Shown one piece after another: positions 1-9,783 of a stretch of DNA of 64,000 nt. The stretch is from NCBI RefSeq assembly GCF_018502485.1, contig NZ_CP075546.1; one strand, written 5' to 3'. The stretch comes from Methanospirillum purgamenti (lineage in GTDB: Archaea > Halobacteriota > Methanomicrobia > Methanomicrobiales > Methanospirillaceae). Numbering within the stretch: position 1 is the stretch's first letter; each line of letters begins with the position of its first letter. The translations under genes were made by a program, and so were the position numbers. The notes under the pieces were generated by a model, which worked only from the letters and a program-made list of their open reading frames with translations, did no database searches and had not been told where the DNA came from.

Positions 1-538
1 CGGTGTTACGATGACCGGGGGTAAATACAAAAATATTCGGAATGCAATCGAATTTGTTGATGAATTAAATCGTCATACGAAATGGACCATATCCCCGATG
101 CGAGGACATTCAAATGTATACGGATCAAACGAAGTCTTCACCTGGATAAGTGGGTATCCATTTGCTGTAGATTATTCACGAGGAATCGCATTTTATAATC
201 CTGGTGAGACAACCGCGGTGGATATCCTGGCTCGTGGAGAAGCTGATGCAGCCCTGATTATGGCAAGTGATCCTGGTGCTCATTTTCCTCGTGTGTGTTC
301 AGAACATCTTGCAAAGATACCCACCATTCTCTTTGATCCATATCCAAGTGCAACAACCCACCTTTGTACCCTCCAGATACCATCTGCAGTCAATGGCATT
401 GATGCAGAAGGAACAGCATACCGTATGGATGGCATTCCAATCAGAACCCGGAAATTCCTTGACAACGGCTATCCAACCGATACCTCCCTATTAGAACAGA
501 TATATAACAGAATTAAGGAGTTGAAAGGAAATGCGTGA
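1..538 (+). CDS. fwdB: Formylmethanofuran dehydrogenase subunit B, C-terminal part (cut by left edge)
   Basis: The frame is open to the first base of the window, so only about the last 178 residues are present. The sequence matches the C-terminal part of FwdB/FmdB, the formate-dehydrogenase-like subunit that carries the tungsten or molybdenum bis-pterin centre and reduces CO2 in the first step of methanogenesis. Visible landmarks are SDPGAHFP near the middle and the conserved IDAEGTAYRMDG stretch near the end. The [4Fe-4S] cysteines and the active-site Cys or Sec lie upstream, outside the window, so the W/Mo or Sec type cannot be judged. The last eight bases overlap the start of fwdA, which implies translational coupling. 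Confidence 0.93.
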   Translation, partial: GVTMTGGKYKNIRNAIEFVDELNRHTKWTISPMRGHSNVYGSNEVFTWISGYPFAVDYSRGIAFYNPGETTAVDILARGEADAALIMASDPGAHFPRVCSEHLAKIPTILFDPYPSATTHLCTLQIPSAVNGIDAEGTAYRMDGIPIRTRKFLDNGYPTDTSLLEQIYNRIKELKGNA

Positions 539-2231
539 ACTCCTGATAAAAAATGCCTTTGTTATTGATCCTCTTCAGGGAATCCATGGTGATATTATGG
601 ATATTCCCATCCGTGATGGCCGGATTGTCGACAAAGTCTCTGGAACCAGTCAGGTCATTGACGCTGGAAAAAATCTCACTCTTCCGGGTGGAATTGATTC
701 ACATACCCATGTTTGTGGAACAAAAGTGAATTTTGGCAGATATATGAGCCCTGAAGATATGAGGGCCGGAAGAACTCCACGACGTGGGCCTATGTATCCT
801 ACATCAGGATATACTGTACCGACTACGTATGGGAACAGTTACCGGTACAGCAAAATGGGGTACACAACGCTCCTTGAAGGGGCAATGGCACCTATGGAAG
901 CCCGCCACACCCATGAGGAGTTTGCTGCAACTCCCATGCAGGATATGCTTGCAAATACTCTTTTTGATGGAAATTGGAGTCTTTTTGAAGCAGTGGGTGA
1001 CAATGATATCAGACAAGCGGCGGCTGTTATCGGATGGACACTTTCTGCAGTCAAGGGTTTTGGTATTAAATTAACGAATCCGGGAGGAACTGAAGCTTGG
1101 GGATTTGGTGATGATCTTTCAGGAATTGATGAGGTGGTTCCAAACTGGGATATTACCCCCAGACAGATCATTGATGTTACGATAAAAGCCTGCGAATACC
1201 TGCACCTTCCCCACTCGGTTCACCTCCACTGCAATAACCTTGGGATGCCGGGAAATTATCGAACGACACTACAGACCCTTGACATTCCATCTGACCTGAA
1301 TTCGGACCGACAGACATTGTATCTCACCCATGTTCAGTTCCATTCCTATGGGGGGAATACTTGGGGAGACATTCGTTCTGAAGCTGAAAAGATCGCTGGA
1401 TCAGTAAATATCAAACCACAGGTTGTTATTGATATGGGCCAGGTCATGTTTGGCCGCACGATGACGATGACAGCCGACGGTCCGATGGAATTCCGGCTCT
1501 ATACCCTCCATCGTAACAAATGGAGCAATCATGATGTTGAGCTTGAGACCGGGTCAGGAGTTATTCCCGTTTATTATAGCCGAAAGAGTTTAGTGAACAG
1601 TATCATGTGGGCAATTGGTCTTGAACTTGCCCTTCTTATCAAAAACCCCTGGCAGTGTATGCTCACGACAGATAATCCAAATGGGGCCCCATTTGTTAAA
1701 TATCCGGAGATAATTGGCCTTTTGATGTCCAATAAATATCGGGAAAAAGAACTTGGACAGGTTCATAAACTGACAACTGAACGAACATCACTCGGAACCA
1801 TCGATCGCGAGCTGAGCTATGAAGATATCGCGGTAATGACTCGTTCAGGACAGGCAAAAGCTCTTGGTCTTATCGAGCAGGGAAAGGGGCACTTCAGAGA
1901 AGGATCTCTTGCAGATATTGCAATTTATCCATTAAAACCAGATCAAACAGATCCTTCCCTACAATATGAAGAGGTTATTGGAGCATTTCAGCAGACTTTG
2001 TATACATTAAAAGACGGGATTGTAGTAAGTAAGGATGGAGAGGTTATTCGGGGTGTTGCAAATCGAACATTCTGGGTACATTCTGATTTGCCTGACGACA
2101 TGGATATCATGAAAAGTCCCCGGTTTGTTGAAAAATTTTCACGGTTTTACTCGGTGGATCTTGAGAATTACTTAGTGCAGGATGAATATGTCAAACGGGG
2201 TGTCGCGATAAAGACGGGTGTTGACAAATGA
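531..2231 (+). CDS. fwdA: Formylmethanofuran dehydrogenase subunit A
   Basis: This 566-residue protein is the amidohydrolase-like subunit that condenses formate with methanofuran at a dinuclear metal site, the second half-reaction of formylmethanofuran formation. The metal-binding HxH motif is seen as GGIDSHTHVCG (His58, His60). Further typical stretches are GFGIKLTNPGG around residue 180 with the expected carboxylated lysine, VHLHCNN, HVQFHSYGG and the TTDNPNGAPF aspartate motif. Length and motif order are normal for the family. The start overlaps fwdB by eight bases and follows the Shine-Dalgarno-like GGAG/GAAAGGA at about 523-529. The stop overlaps the fwdC start (ATGA), so fwdB-A-C is one transcript. 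Confidence 0.96.
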   Translation: MRELLIKNAFVIDPLQGIHGDIMDIPIRDGRIVDKVSGTSQVIDAGKNLTLPGGIDSHTHVCGTKVNFGRYMSPEDMRAGRTPRRGPMYPTSGYTVPTTYGNSYRYSKMGYTTLLEGAMAPMEARHTHEEFAATPMQDMLANTLFDGNWSLFEAVGDNDIRQAAAVIGWTLSAVKGFGIKLTNPGGTEAWGFGDDLSGIDEVVPNWDITPRQIIDVTIKACEYLHLPHSVHLHCNNLGMPGNYRTTLQTLDIPSDLNSDRQTLYLTHVQFHSYGGNTWGDIRSEAEKIAGSVNIKPQVVIDMGQVMFGRTMTMTADGPMEFRLYTLHRNKWSNHDVELETGSGVIPVYYSRKSLVNSIMWAIGLELALLIKNPWQCMLTTDNPNGAPFVKYPEIIGLLMSNKYREKELGQVHKLTTERTSLGTIDRELSYEDIAVMTRSGQAKALGLIEQGKGHFREGSLADIAIYPLKPDQTDPSLQYEEVIGAFQQTLYTLKDGIVVSKDGEVIRGVANRTFWVHSDLPDDMDIMKSPRFVEKFSRFYSVDLENYLVQDEYVKRGVAIKTGVDK

Positions 2232-2989
2232 TGCAGGTCACCCTTACCATGAAATCAAGGGCAAAGCCATTCATACCCATAGAGGCTGAAATGATCATTC
2301 CAATGAATTTTATTGGTAATCGGGAGCTTTTTGTATGGGAAGGTAACAAAAAACGCCGTCTTGAAGATATTTTTACTGTCAGAAAGGAAGGGAACGTCAA
2401 CTCCCCGGAGAATATCGTTGTAGTCTTAAGGGGAGATACAAGCCGGGTTAAAAGGGTTGGTGAGTATATGTCCTCCGGAACGATCACCATCGAAGGTGAT
2501 ATCGGAATGCATTGCGGTAATTTCATGCGAGGTGGAAATATTGCGATTCACGGGAATGCTGATGGCTGGCTTGGCCGTGAGATGCGGGCCGGATCAATAG
2601 TATGTCATGGGAATGCCGGCGATTATTGTGGATCCGGGTACCGTGGTGAAAAAAGAGGTATGCGAGGTGGTAAGATAGAAGTGTTTGGAAACGCTGGAGA
2701 CTATCTTGGAGAATACCTGACCGGAGGAGAGATTCATGTGCATGGAAATGCAGGAATGTTTGCCGGGGCCGAAATGCGGGGAGGCTCGTTAATAATTGAT
2801 GGAGATGTCTGGATTCCCGGAGCGAATATGGCAAAAGGGTCGTTAGTAATCCGGGGAAGGGTATATAATATGCTCCCATCATTTGAGAAGATAGAGGAGA
2901 AGGAGGGTATGATGATATACCACGGGGATGTTGCAAACAAAGGGAAGGGGGAGATGATAATTGAAATGTCAACTGAAGATAGCACATGA
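2228..2989 (+). CDS. fwdC: Formylmethanofuran dehydrogenase subunit C
   Basis: This 253-residue protein has the right-handed beta-helix of repeated Gly-rich turns seen in the C-terminal domain of glutamate synthase, which is the FwdC fold. The repeats are visible from about residue 85 to 205 as GNxGxxxG and MRGG units (for example CGNFMRGG, GNADGWLG, GNAGDYCG, GNAGDYLG, GAEMRGG). FwdC is a structural subunit holding the FwdA-FwdB core. The start overlaps the fwdA stop by four bases. A second ATG directly follows at 2231, so the exact first residue is uncertain by one. It is the last gene of the visible operon. Confidence 0.94.
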   Translation: MMQVTLTMKSRAKPFIPIEAEMIIPMNFIGNRELFVWEGNKKRRLEDIFTVRKEGNVNSPENIVVVLRGDTSRVKRVGEYMSSGTITIEGDIGMHCGNFMRGGNIAIHGNADGWLGREMRAGSIVCHGNAGDYCGSGYRGEKRGMRGGKIEVFGNAGDYLGEYLTGGEIHVHGNAGMFAGAEMRGGSLIIDGDVWIPGANMAKGSLVIRGRVYNMLPSFEKIEEKEGMMIYHGDVANKGKGEMIIEMSTEDST

Positions 2990-3244
2990 TTATGAAAAAT
3001 CTACGGATGGCATGATTTGAAATAACGAGGAACACCCCACAAAGAAAGTATTTAAGAGGTGAGAACAGGCCCTGATAAAAAAGGAGAGATTTATTCCTTC
3101 AGATGAAATACTTCTTCATTGAAAACTGTTTTGAAATTGCGGATGCCACAGATAATATCTACCAGATAAATCCAGATTTATAGAGGATAAAAATCGATTA
3201 AATAAAGATTAACCTAATGGTCTCAAAATCTATTATTCATGCGT

Positions 3245-3425
3245 ATGGATACCCGGGCAAAATTAAAAACTGCTATCATTGAGTGGTAGGAGAACTATTT
3301 GCTGGTAATAAAGCACATAAATTACCAGATACAGACTTATCTTCCTTATATTTATGATATCATCGTGATTCGTAGATGCGGAAAGACATACCTTGATGTA
3401 TCAGCCTGAACTCCGGTTGAGATAG
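3245..3425 (+). pseudogene. Decayed 5' end of an AAA ATPase (AAA_14/DUF4143-type)
   Basis: From ATG 3245 the frame reads like the start of the archaeal AAA_14/DUF4143 ATPases: a short helix ending in AIIEW, then a region ending in IIVIRRCGKTYL, where RRCGKTYL is the characteristic P-loop. The frame is broken by TAG at 3287, exactly where these proteins usually carry Gln (EWQE), so CAG to TAG is a likely change. A frame change after TYL puts the expected following residues LMYQ in another frame (3393-3404), which stops at 3423. Two residues before RRCGK also appear deleted. The C-terminal DUF4143 part was not found. This is my own reading, without a database search. Confidence 0.5.
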
Positions 3426-3800
3426 GGATCATACTCTCTTTTTCTGACCCAATTTTAAGTGTGTTTTCAAAAGAAAAGACATTTTGAAACTTATTGTCAA
3501 AAAGAGAGACAGTATGCTATTTAAAAAGGAGTTCGATTCATGTTTTTATAAAGGGGTTTTATGCCACTATCTTTTTCATGCCATGATATTATGTGGATCT
3601 ATTATCGTGAGAATAGCAGGCCTTGAGAAGTGAGGTAAAAATGAGTTTTAGGTAAAAATGAGAATTATGCAAATAGATTTATAGAAGAAAGATTTCCCAT
3701 ATGATCTAAATGTACAAATCAGCCTTAAAATAAGAAAAATCGGAGATTTCGAGTGTTTTATATCGTGACAAATACCTGACAATAAATGCACCCAAAGTTA

Positions 3801-3811
3801 AAATATATTAA
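3801..3811 (+). promoter_or_regulatory. TATA-like box upstream of the ABC transporter
   Basis: AAAATATATTA is preceded by the purine-rich AAAG that would fit a TFB-recognition element. It lies about 100 bases before the transporter start, so the transcript would have a leader of roughly 75 bases. This is composition-based evidence in an AT-rich region. Confidence 0.3.
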
Positions 3812-3912
3812 TTAATTTAATGATGACAGGGAGATGATGCCAATTAACAAACAGAAAATAAATCATCTCTCCACAACTTACTTTGCTTAACAAATAATAG
3901 GTACTCTTAGCA

Positions 3913-5709
3913 ATGGTTACATTAAAAGAATATATTCACCAATTGCATTATTTTGTCCAGGGATATGAATATTATCTTATTTTTCTATTTACAATTGCAG
4001 TAATAATTGGAATAATAGATGCAGCAAGTATCGCACTCTTTTATCCGATGATTTCTGAAGGATTTAATATCCAGGCCGATAAAATACCATTATATAACAT
4101 TATTGAGAGTGTGAGTTCTCTCATTCCCATTGGATCAACTTTCGTCCATATTGGATTACTATTTGTCATATTAACGGCTACTTCTCTATGCCTTCAACTT
4201 GGATATTGGAAAATTGCATTCATATTCCAACGAGAAATTATTATTAAAACGAAAACGGCGATTTTTTCAAAAATAGAATCAAATGATTATAAATTTTTTG
4301 TTGATTCGAAACAGGGTGATTTGATAAACCTGTTTAACCAGAGTCCCCTTTATGTTCAAAACTCATACGATCGATTACTTTCTCTCTGTGCAGATTTAAT
4401 GACATCTTTCATTGTAATCGTAATGCTTTTTGTTATTTCTCCCGGAGGTCTTTTACTTGTGATAATTGGGGGTGGTATTTTTTATCTGATTATCAATTCT
4501 ATCGGGAAGAATATTTCAGAAAAGTTAGGAAATCTTCAGATTGCATCTGGTCAGTCAGAAAATAAAGTAATCAATGAATATATTTCGGGTATTAAACCAA
4601 TAAAGGCAACTCATGCATCAGAACACTGGAAAGAACAATATATTCATGCTTTGAAAGTATATTGGGATCGTTTTGCAGAATTCATGTTTATTCAGAGGAT
4701 CCCGATTATTGCTATCAATTCTCTTTTCTACATAACAATTGGTGTAATTGTATTATTACTGTACATGTTTTATGCAGATAATTTTATATTAGTAATTCCG
4801 GTCCTCGGGACTTTTGCCGCAGGAATGATGAAAATTCTTCCAAAAGCGATGAATATGGGGACGTATAAACTTGAACTGAAAAACTATCTCCCCCACCTAA
4901 TGAAAGTGTATGGTACCCTTCAAGAAGAAAGATATCATAAAATATTAAATGGAAGTATCACATGTAACGAAATAGAATCAGATATTGTTTTTGAAAATGT
5001 AAATTTCTCCTATGGTCATGCAAAAATTCTCACAGATGTATCTATCCAAATAAGAAGAGGAGAAATGACTGCTCTTGTGGGTTCTTCAGGATCAGGAAAA
5101 TCAACAATCGTTAACCTGATGTTGAGGCTCTACGATCCCTCATCTGGAAAAATAATATTAAACGGGAGAGATCTAAAAGAGTATGACATCAATTCTTACC
5201 GGGACATTATTGGATATGTAAGTCAGGATCCTTTTATATTTAATGCTACAATTCGAGAGAATATTTTTTTTGGGCATGATTATTCTGAAACGGAATTAAT
5301 TGAAGCCTCAAAACTTGCTCATGCTCATGAATTTATTATGAATTTTCCGGATGGATTCGATACAATTGTTGGGGACCAGGGAGTTACCTTATCTGGTGGG
5401 GAGAAACAGCGGATAGTAATTGCCCGGGCTATGATCAGAAGACCCGATTTGTTAATTCTTGATGAGGCAACAAGTGCACTGGATAATATTTCTGAAGCAG
5501 CAGTTCAGGAAGCAATTGATCAGGTTTCGAAAGAGTGTACGACTCTTGTGATTGCTCATCGATTGACAACAATAAGAAACGCCGATAAAATTATTGTAAT
5601 TGAGAAGGGGAAGATAGTAGAAGAAGGAAGCCATGATGAATTGTTGGGAATTAAAGGGATATATTGGATAATGATTACCAACAAAAATGATACCGAGACT
5701 CTGCAGTAA
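3913..5709 (+). CDS. ABC exporter, fused permease-ATPase (lipid-linked glycan flippase type)
   Basis: This 598-residue protein has an N-terminal membrane part (about residues 20-310, with hydrophobic segments such as YLIFLFTIAVIIG and IPVLGTFAAGMM) and a C-terminal ATPase. Walker A GSSGSGKST is at about residue 390, the signature LSGGEKQR at about 495, Walker B LLILDEATSALD next to it, and the switch IAHRLTT after it. This is the MsbA/PglK type of half-transporter that works as a homodimer. Its position at the head of a glycosyltransferase region suggests flipping of a lipid-linked glycan across the membrane. A drug or lipid exporter role cannot be excluded. It stands alone on the plus strand. 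Confidence 0.9.
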   Translation: MVTLKEYIHQLHYFVQGYEYYLIFLFTIAVIIGIIDAASIALFYPMISEGFNIQADKIPLYNIIESVSSLIPIGSTFVHIGLLFVILTATSLCLQLGYWKIAFIFQREIIIKTKTAIFSKIESNDYKFFVDSKQGDLINLFNQSPLYVQNSYDRLLSLCADLMTSFIVIVMLFVISPGGLLLVIIGGGIFYLIINSIGKNISEKLGNLQIASGQSENKVINEYISGIKPIKATHASEHWKEQYIHALKVYWDRFAEFMFIQRIPIIAINSLFYITIGVIVLLLYMFYADNFILVIPVLGTFAAGMMKILPKAMNMGTYKLELKNYLPHLMKVYGTLQEERYHKILNGSITCNEIESDIVFENVNFSYGHAKILTDVSIQIRRGEMTALVGSSGSGKSTIVNLMLRLYDPSSGKIILNGRDLKEYDINSYRDIIGYVSQDPFIFNATIRENIFFGHDYSETELIEASKLAHAHEFIMNFPDGFDTIVGDQGVTLSGGEKQRIVIARAMIRRPDLLILDEATSALDNISEAAVQEAIDQVSKECTTLVIAHRLTTIRNADKIIVIEKGKIVEEGSHDELLGIKGIYWIMITNKNDTETLQ

Positions 5710-6095
5710 TAAATTGCAAATTGAGATTTTTTCATCCGATGAATCTAAATTGGTGAGAAGCATGGGTCCATAGGGATCCTATGTATGAAAAACGGAGCCC
5801 AAAATGAATCGTTCACCATATCGGTGCCGTGATTGTATGCAATTGTCAGATCAAACAAACATAATCTCAAATCTGAAAACTGCAGGGTACGTAGTAAAAA
5901 TCAGATTAGGGTCCATAAAAAAATTAAAACTCAAAAAATTACCTGCCGAGTGTCAGATGTATAATTTTCACAAAACTCGATCATAGAACTCTTCTTCCCA
6001 ACACTCGTTGGCGTCGAGTATTGGATACATCTCTGAATGGGGAAAAACCATGAGTAAAAATTATTATTTTAAATGTAATAACAACTCACTCTAGT
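5710..6095. other. Intergenic stretch between the convergent transporter and glycosyltransferase genes
   Basis: These 386 bases hold only a 60-residue frame on the plus strand (5804-5986) that begins with a YRCRDC zinc-ribbon-like pair and then loses any recognisable pattern. It could be the start of a decayed transposase or zinc-ribbon gene, but I cannot support a function. Nothing else is visible. Confidence 0.5.
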
Positions 6096-7106
6096 TTAAA
6101 GATTATTATATAATTCCATCAATTGAGCAGCAATAATCCCAGCATCATGATTTAACTCTACATATTTTCTTCCTGCCCTGCCCAGTTCAACGCGAATTTC
6201 CGGATTCTCAAGTAAAAACCGGACATTATCGTAGAGGTTATCCGGGTTCGTATTCACAATGGGAAGATCAGGATAATATTCGATGAATGCTTCATTAATA
6301 TAATCCAGAACCGGTTTTCCAAGCGCCATGCATTCAATCGCTAAAATTCCATAAGGGCCTTGAACAATACCATCGATAACAATATCTGCCCCCTTGTATA
6401 TCATTATCGCCTCATCATGAGATAAATTTTCAACAAGTCTAAAAGTTATTGGAAAAGCTTCCGACTTAAGTTTCTCGATTGCAGCAATTATGTAGGAAGT
6501 TCCCTTCAGATCCCTCTTTGTTGGGGCGTGGACAATCAATATTTCTTCTTTATTAGGAGAAACACCGATATAATCAAATTTGGACAAATCAATAGCTTGC
6601 CTTATCACATGACTGTCTGGAGAATATACAAGAAGTGAATAGTCCCCAACTACTGATTTATCAACGAGATTCTGAATTTTTCTCAAATATTTTCTTTTTT
6701 TTTCATTATTTAATAGAGGATAAACTTCAAAAAGGGCATTTTCACCAATTAAAGTATATTTTTGGGCAATATCGGTCTGGATGACATCAGAACCCCAGTA
6801 CTGAATAATAACTTTTTTTTTCAAAAATTTTGCAATCTTAATATCGAGCTGGAAAGGTAAATAAAAAGTATTAGAATGAAAATGAATCAGATCATACCGA
6901 AGTAGGCAGAAAAGAAAACCCATCATTCGAAGGAAATGATCCATGATTTTCGGGGATCGATCCAGATGCAAATTATAATCATATTCATAATTAAATTTTG
7001 AACCCATAAAAACCAGAACATCACTGGTTAATCCCAGTTTGCGTTGTGCTCGGGAGATAGTTACCGATTGACCAGCAATATTTTGAGGTGCATGGATTAT
7101 CCTCAT
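6096..7106 (-). CDS. Glycosyltransferase, GT-B fold (GT4-like)
   Basis: From the ATG at 7106 the protein is 336 residues and opens with MRIIHAPQNIAGQ, a normal GT-B N-terminus with the donor/acceptor glycine loop. The frame can be extended to a TTG at 7166, but those 20 residues look unlike a family start. Family features are DLIHFHSN in the N-terminal Rossmann domain, VIIQYWGSDV, and the C-terminal nucleotide-sugar site around GPYGILAIECMALGKPV, where the Glu contacts the donor. The substrate is unknown; the context is cell-surface glycan synthesis. It is transcribed towards the convergent ABC exporter. Confidence 0.82.
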   Translation of the reverse strand: MRIIHAPQNIAGQSVTISRAQRKLGLTSDVLVFMGSKFNYEYDYNLHLDRSPKIMDHFLRMMGFLFCLLRYDLIHFHSNTFYLPFQLDIKIAKFLKKKVIIQYWGSDVIQTDIAQKYTLIGENALFEVYPLLNNEKKRKYLRKIQNLVDKSVVGDYSLLVYSPDSHVIRQAIDLSKFDYIGVSPNKEEILIVHAPTKRDLKGTSYIIAAIEKLKSEAFPITFRLVENLSHDEAIMIYKGADIVIDGIVQGPYGILAIECMALGKPVLDYINEAFIEYYPDLPIVNTNPDNLYDNVRFLLENPEIRVELGRAGRKYVELNHDAGIIAAQLMELYNNL

Positions 7107-7166
7107 TTTATCATTTTCCAAGTTATATACAGATCTGATCTTATCATTTAAAGTGAACTTGATCAA

Positions 7167-8253
7167 TACACATTAATTCTGGCCCATATATACAATCATC
7201 CTTCCGGCTATGATTGAAGTCCCATGTTTTTGTTTGGCAAAATAGGTGATCTTCCCAGCTCCTCTACAAACGATAAGTAGTATGGATATATCCTTAAATT
7301 CCGTTTGAATAAGATTACAATCAAAGTCACTCCACGTCTCATCCTTATCAATTGAATAAAGAAGGATTGAACAAGCAACTAATTTTTCAACCTGATTGAC
7401 GTATTCTTCGAGTGGACGTGGAATGAATATCCCCCTGAAAGTCTCATACCGATATATTTTCTAAGGGGGTTTATTTTCACATCAATAGAATTTCCAACTC
7501 TCTGGTATCAAAATTCTTTTGAAGCCTCTTTGTCAAAATCAAAAAATAACAAGGCGATATCATTTCAATCCTTTCAGCATATAATGTATAAAGAATGATA
7601 ACCAGGGAACTGGAAAATACCTCATCTTACCATCACAGAATTGCTTATAGATACTTTCGATCTACTTCCGGTCAAAAAAATCACCCAAGTGGTATCAAGC
7701 CTTCTGTTCTAAAATAAGGGCAATTAAACAGTTACTTAACCCCATACTAATAAATTACTAGGTAAAAGGTAGTGATCAGGTTGATATTCACAAAACATCA
7801 ATATTACCAGGTACTGATGTAAGTAGAAACGAACGTGCCATGCTGTTGAACTCCTGATAATCCATTGCGTTTTTATTCAGATCAACTTCAAGATTGTTCC
7901 ACACAGGTTGAGTGTTTCAACGACAATCTTGGAATTCCATGTATTATCAAAATATACTGCCGCTATAATCCATGTTCAACAATCATATATACCAAATATG
8001 ATGAATCACAACCGTCACTGAAAGTTAATATCCATTTGTATTGCTTCCCTTCCCATTACCTTTGATCTTCTCTAGTTTTTCCAACCTATCTTTTCAGGTC
8101 TTCCCGGTTGGTTATTCTGCATTCAGTTCATCATACTAGTGGCAATACTTACAGAAACCATATTTTCAAAGAAGAGAACTAGATTTTTTTGATTAATTAT
8201 ACATCTTGTGTAAATTTTCATCTGTTTCTCCTGATCATCATGGTAACAATTCC
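7167..8253. other. Long gap with decayed coding sequence
   Basis: About 1.09 kb without an intact gene. On the minus strand several short frames with protein-like composition occur, interrupted by stops and without start codons. The clearest is 7173-7460 (listed separately), another lies at about 7745-7900. I see no inverted terminal repeats or transposase motif that would explain it as an insertion sequence. Confidence 0.6.
7173..7460 (-). pseudogene. Start-less reading frame, probable gene remnant of unknown family
   Basis: Between TAG (rc of 7461-7463) and TAA (rc of 7173-7175) the minus strand is open for 95 codons with a balanced, protein-like composition (for example FIPRPLEEYVNQVEKL and KDETWSDFDCNL). 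There is no ATG before the last few residues and the frame cannot be extended upstream, so it is probably the tail of a broken gene. It ends 67 bases upstream of the glycosyltransferase start and in the same direction. I do not recognise the family. Confidence 0.35.
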
Positions 8254-8787
8254 TCATGTTCTCTTTCTCAGTAACCTGGCGGGATTTCCTGCACATACTG
8301 AGTATTCCGGTACATCACGGGTAACAACAGCTCCGGCACCAATAATTGAACCCTTTCCGATGGTTACTCCAGGTAATATAATAGATCCTGTCCCTATGTC
8401 ACAATTGTCCCCAATTGTTACCTCTCCAAATACTAAATCAGAACAAATTATCGGAACTTCAACCATTTCTGCAGAATGTTGAGAGGTCAGTATCTTAACA
8501 CACGGCCCAATTCCTACTCCGTTACCAATATGTATTCCTCCTGCACTATGAAAAAAACATAATTGTCCAATCCAACAATTATCTCCGATTAGCAGTTTAT
8601 TCTTATGATATCCTTTAAGGATTGTGTAATGGCCGATATAGACGTTTGATCCAATCTCAATATTTTCAGGGTGAAAAATCCTAGTATTCTCCTCGAAAAT
8701 AACATTACTGCCACATTTTGAAATTTCGTCTTTAGAAAAAACACCCATTCCATGCGAGGAAAACGGCTTAAATAACCTTTCTTTCAT
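8254..8787 (-). CDS. Acyltransferase with left-handed beta-helix (hexapeptide repeats)
   Basis: This 177-residue protein is built of hexapeptide repeats ([LIV]-G-x4), for example IEIGSNVYIGHY, VTIGDNCDIGTG, VTIGKGSIIGAG and the usual ending NPARLLRK. This is the LacA/WbbJ type of trimeric sugar O- or N-acetyltransferase. It is the last gene of a three-gene operon with the epimerase (12 bases upstream) and a PLP aminotransferase, so it may acylate the amino sugar those enzymes make. The exact acceptor is not predictable from sequence. Confidence 0.85.
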   Translation of the reverse strand: MKERLFKPFSSHGMGVFSKDEISKCGSNVIFEENTRIFHPENIEIGSNVYIGHYTILKGYHKNKLLIGDNCWIGQLCFFHSAGGIHIGNGVGIGPCVKILTSQHSAEMVEVPIICSDLVFGEVTIGDNCDIGTGSIILPGVTIGKGSIIGAGAVVTRDVPEYSVCAGNPARLLRKRT

Positions 8788-8799
8788 AGGAATATTTAT

Positions 8800-9783
8800 T
8801 CACTCAACTGCTTTTGATTTTTCTTGAAAATATGATTTGTACCAGTCCACAGTTATCCGTAAACCCTCTTCTAATGAGACCTTTGGTTTAAATCCGATCA
8901 TATCCTCCGCTTTGTATATATTAGCAATATGTCGTCTTACATCCCCGGGTCTGTCAGAATCATTGAGGATAGTTCCTGAAAATCCGAGATATTGAGAAAT
9001 CAATTCTACCAAGGAAACAATCGAATATTCTCTTCCACTCGCAATATTTAGTACTTCCTTACGAGTATTGGTATTGTAATAAATATCAATTGCAGCACGC
9101 GCAGTATCAGTTACAAATAAGTAATCACGAGTCTGTTTGCCATCGCCAAATATTACCGGTGGCAGTCCCTGAAGAATACGATTCACAGTAATTGGTATTA
9201 AGCCTGCATAACTCCCCTCATTCTGCCTTGGTCCATAATTGTTGAAAGGTCTAATTATTGAAGCATCAATTCCGAAGGTTCTGCAATAAGAGAGAACCAA
9301 TAAATCACAAGCGGCCTTACTTGCTGCATATGGAGTAACTCCATTCAAAGGATGTTTTTCATCCATCGGACCGCATATTGATGTCCCATATGCTTCGGAG
9401 GAGGAGAAATGTATTAATGTCTGAAAAGCATCCTCTCGAGCGAGTTCACAAACAGACACAGACATATCATTGTTGTGTGAAAATGTCCAGGCTGGTTTCT
9501 CTAGAGAGGCAGGTAATGGAATAACAGCGAGGTTAAAAACGATGTCAACACTTTCATTGATGATTATCTCCTTAAGTTGATCAATTTGGGAGATATCATT
9601 GTGATAGATTTTTAAATTCGGATATCTCTCGATTGCCTGGTTCAGATTGGCATCCTTCCCTAAAAAGAGGTTGTCTACTACCGTAATCTTTTCAGGCTGT
9701 TCATAAATGAGCTGATCAACAAGGTGACTCCCGATAAAACCTGCCCCACCAGTAATAAGTACTGATTTATTCTTCATACTCAT
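8800..9783 (-). CDS. NAD-dependent sugar epimerase/dehydratase (extended SDR)
   Basis: The 327-residue protein carries the Rossmann glycine motif TGGAGFIGSH at residues 11-20, the catalytic Tyr152-x3-Lys156 (PYAASK) with a serine triplet (FSSSEAYG) before it, and the IRPFNNYGPRQ motif that is typical of nucleotide-sugar epimerases and dehydratases. It would act on a UDP-, GDP- or dTDP-sugar. Its start overlaps the stop of the upstream aminotransferase (ATGA at 9780-9783), so both are translated together. Which of 4-epimerase, 4,6-dehydratase or decarboxylase is meant cannot be decided. Confidence 0.88.
   Translation of the reverse strand: MSMKNKSVLITGGAGFIGSHLVDQLIYEQPEKITVVDNLFLGKDANLNQAIERYPNLKIYHNDISQIDQLKEIIINESVDIVFNLAVIPLPASLEKPAWTFSHNNDMSVSVCELAREDAFQTLIHFSSSEAYGTSICGPMDEKHPLNGVTPYAASKAACDLLVLSYCRTFGIDASIIRPFNNYGPRQNEGSYAGLIPITVNRILQGLPPVIFGDGKQTRDYLFVTDTARAAIDIYYNTNTRKEVLNIASGREYSIVSLVELISQYLGFSGTILNDSDRPGDVRRHIANIYKAEDMIGFKPKVSLEEGLRITVDWYKSYFQEKSKAVE

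Larger units (their letters stand above)
2990..3912 (+). other. Long intergenic stretch without an intact gene
   Basis: About 920 AT-rich bases separate fwdC from the ABC transporter gene. No intact reading frame with a convincing start is present. It contains the remains of an AAA ATPase gene (3245-3425, listed separately) and, near the right end, a TATA-like AAAATATATTA about 100 bases before the transporter start. The rest shows nothing I can name. Confidence 0.7.

Noticed and set aside
2523..3035. 170-codon frame on the minus strand over fwdC
   Set aside because: It is antisense to the glycine-repeat region of fwdC, has no ribosome site and no family resemblance.
3287..3289. In-frame TAG as a possible pyrrolysine codon
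   Set aside because: The frame is also shifted further on and lacks its C-terminal half, so decay is the simpler reading; no pyrrolysine genes are visible.
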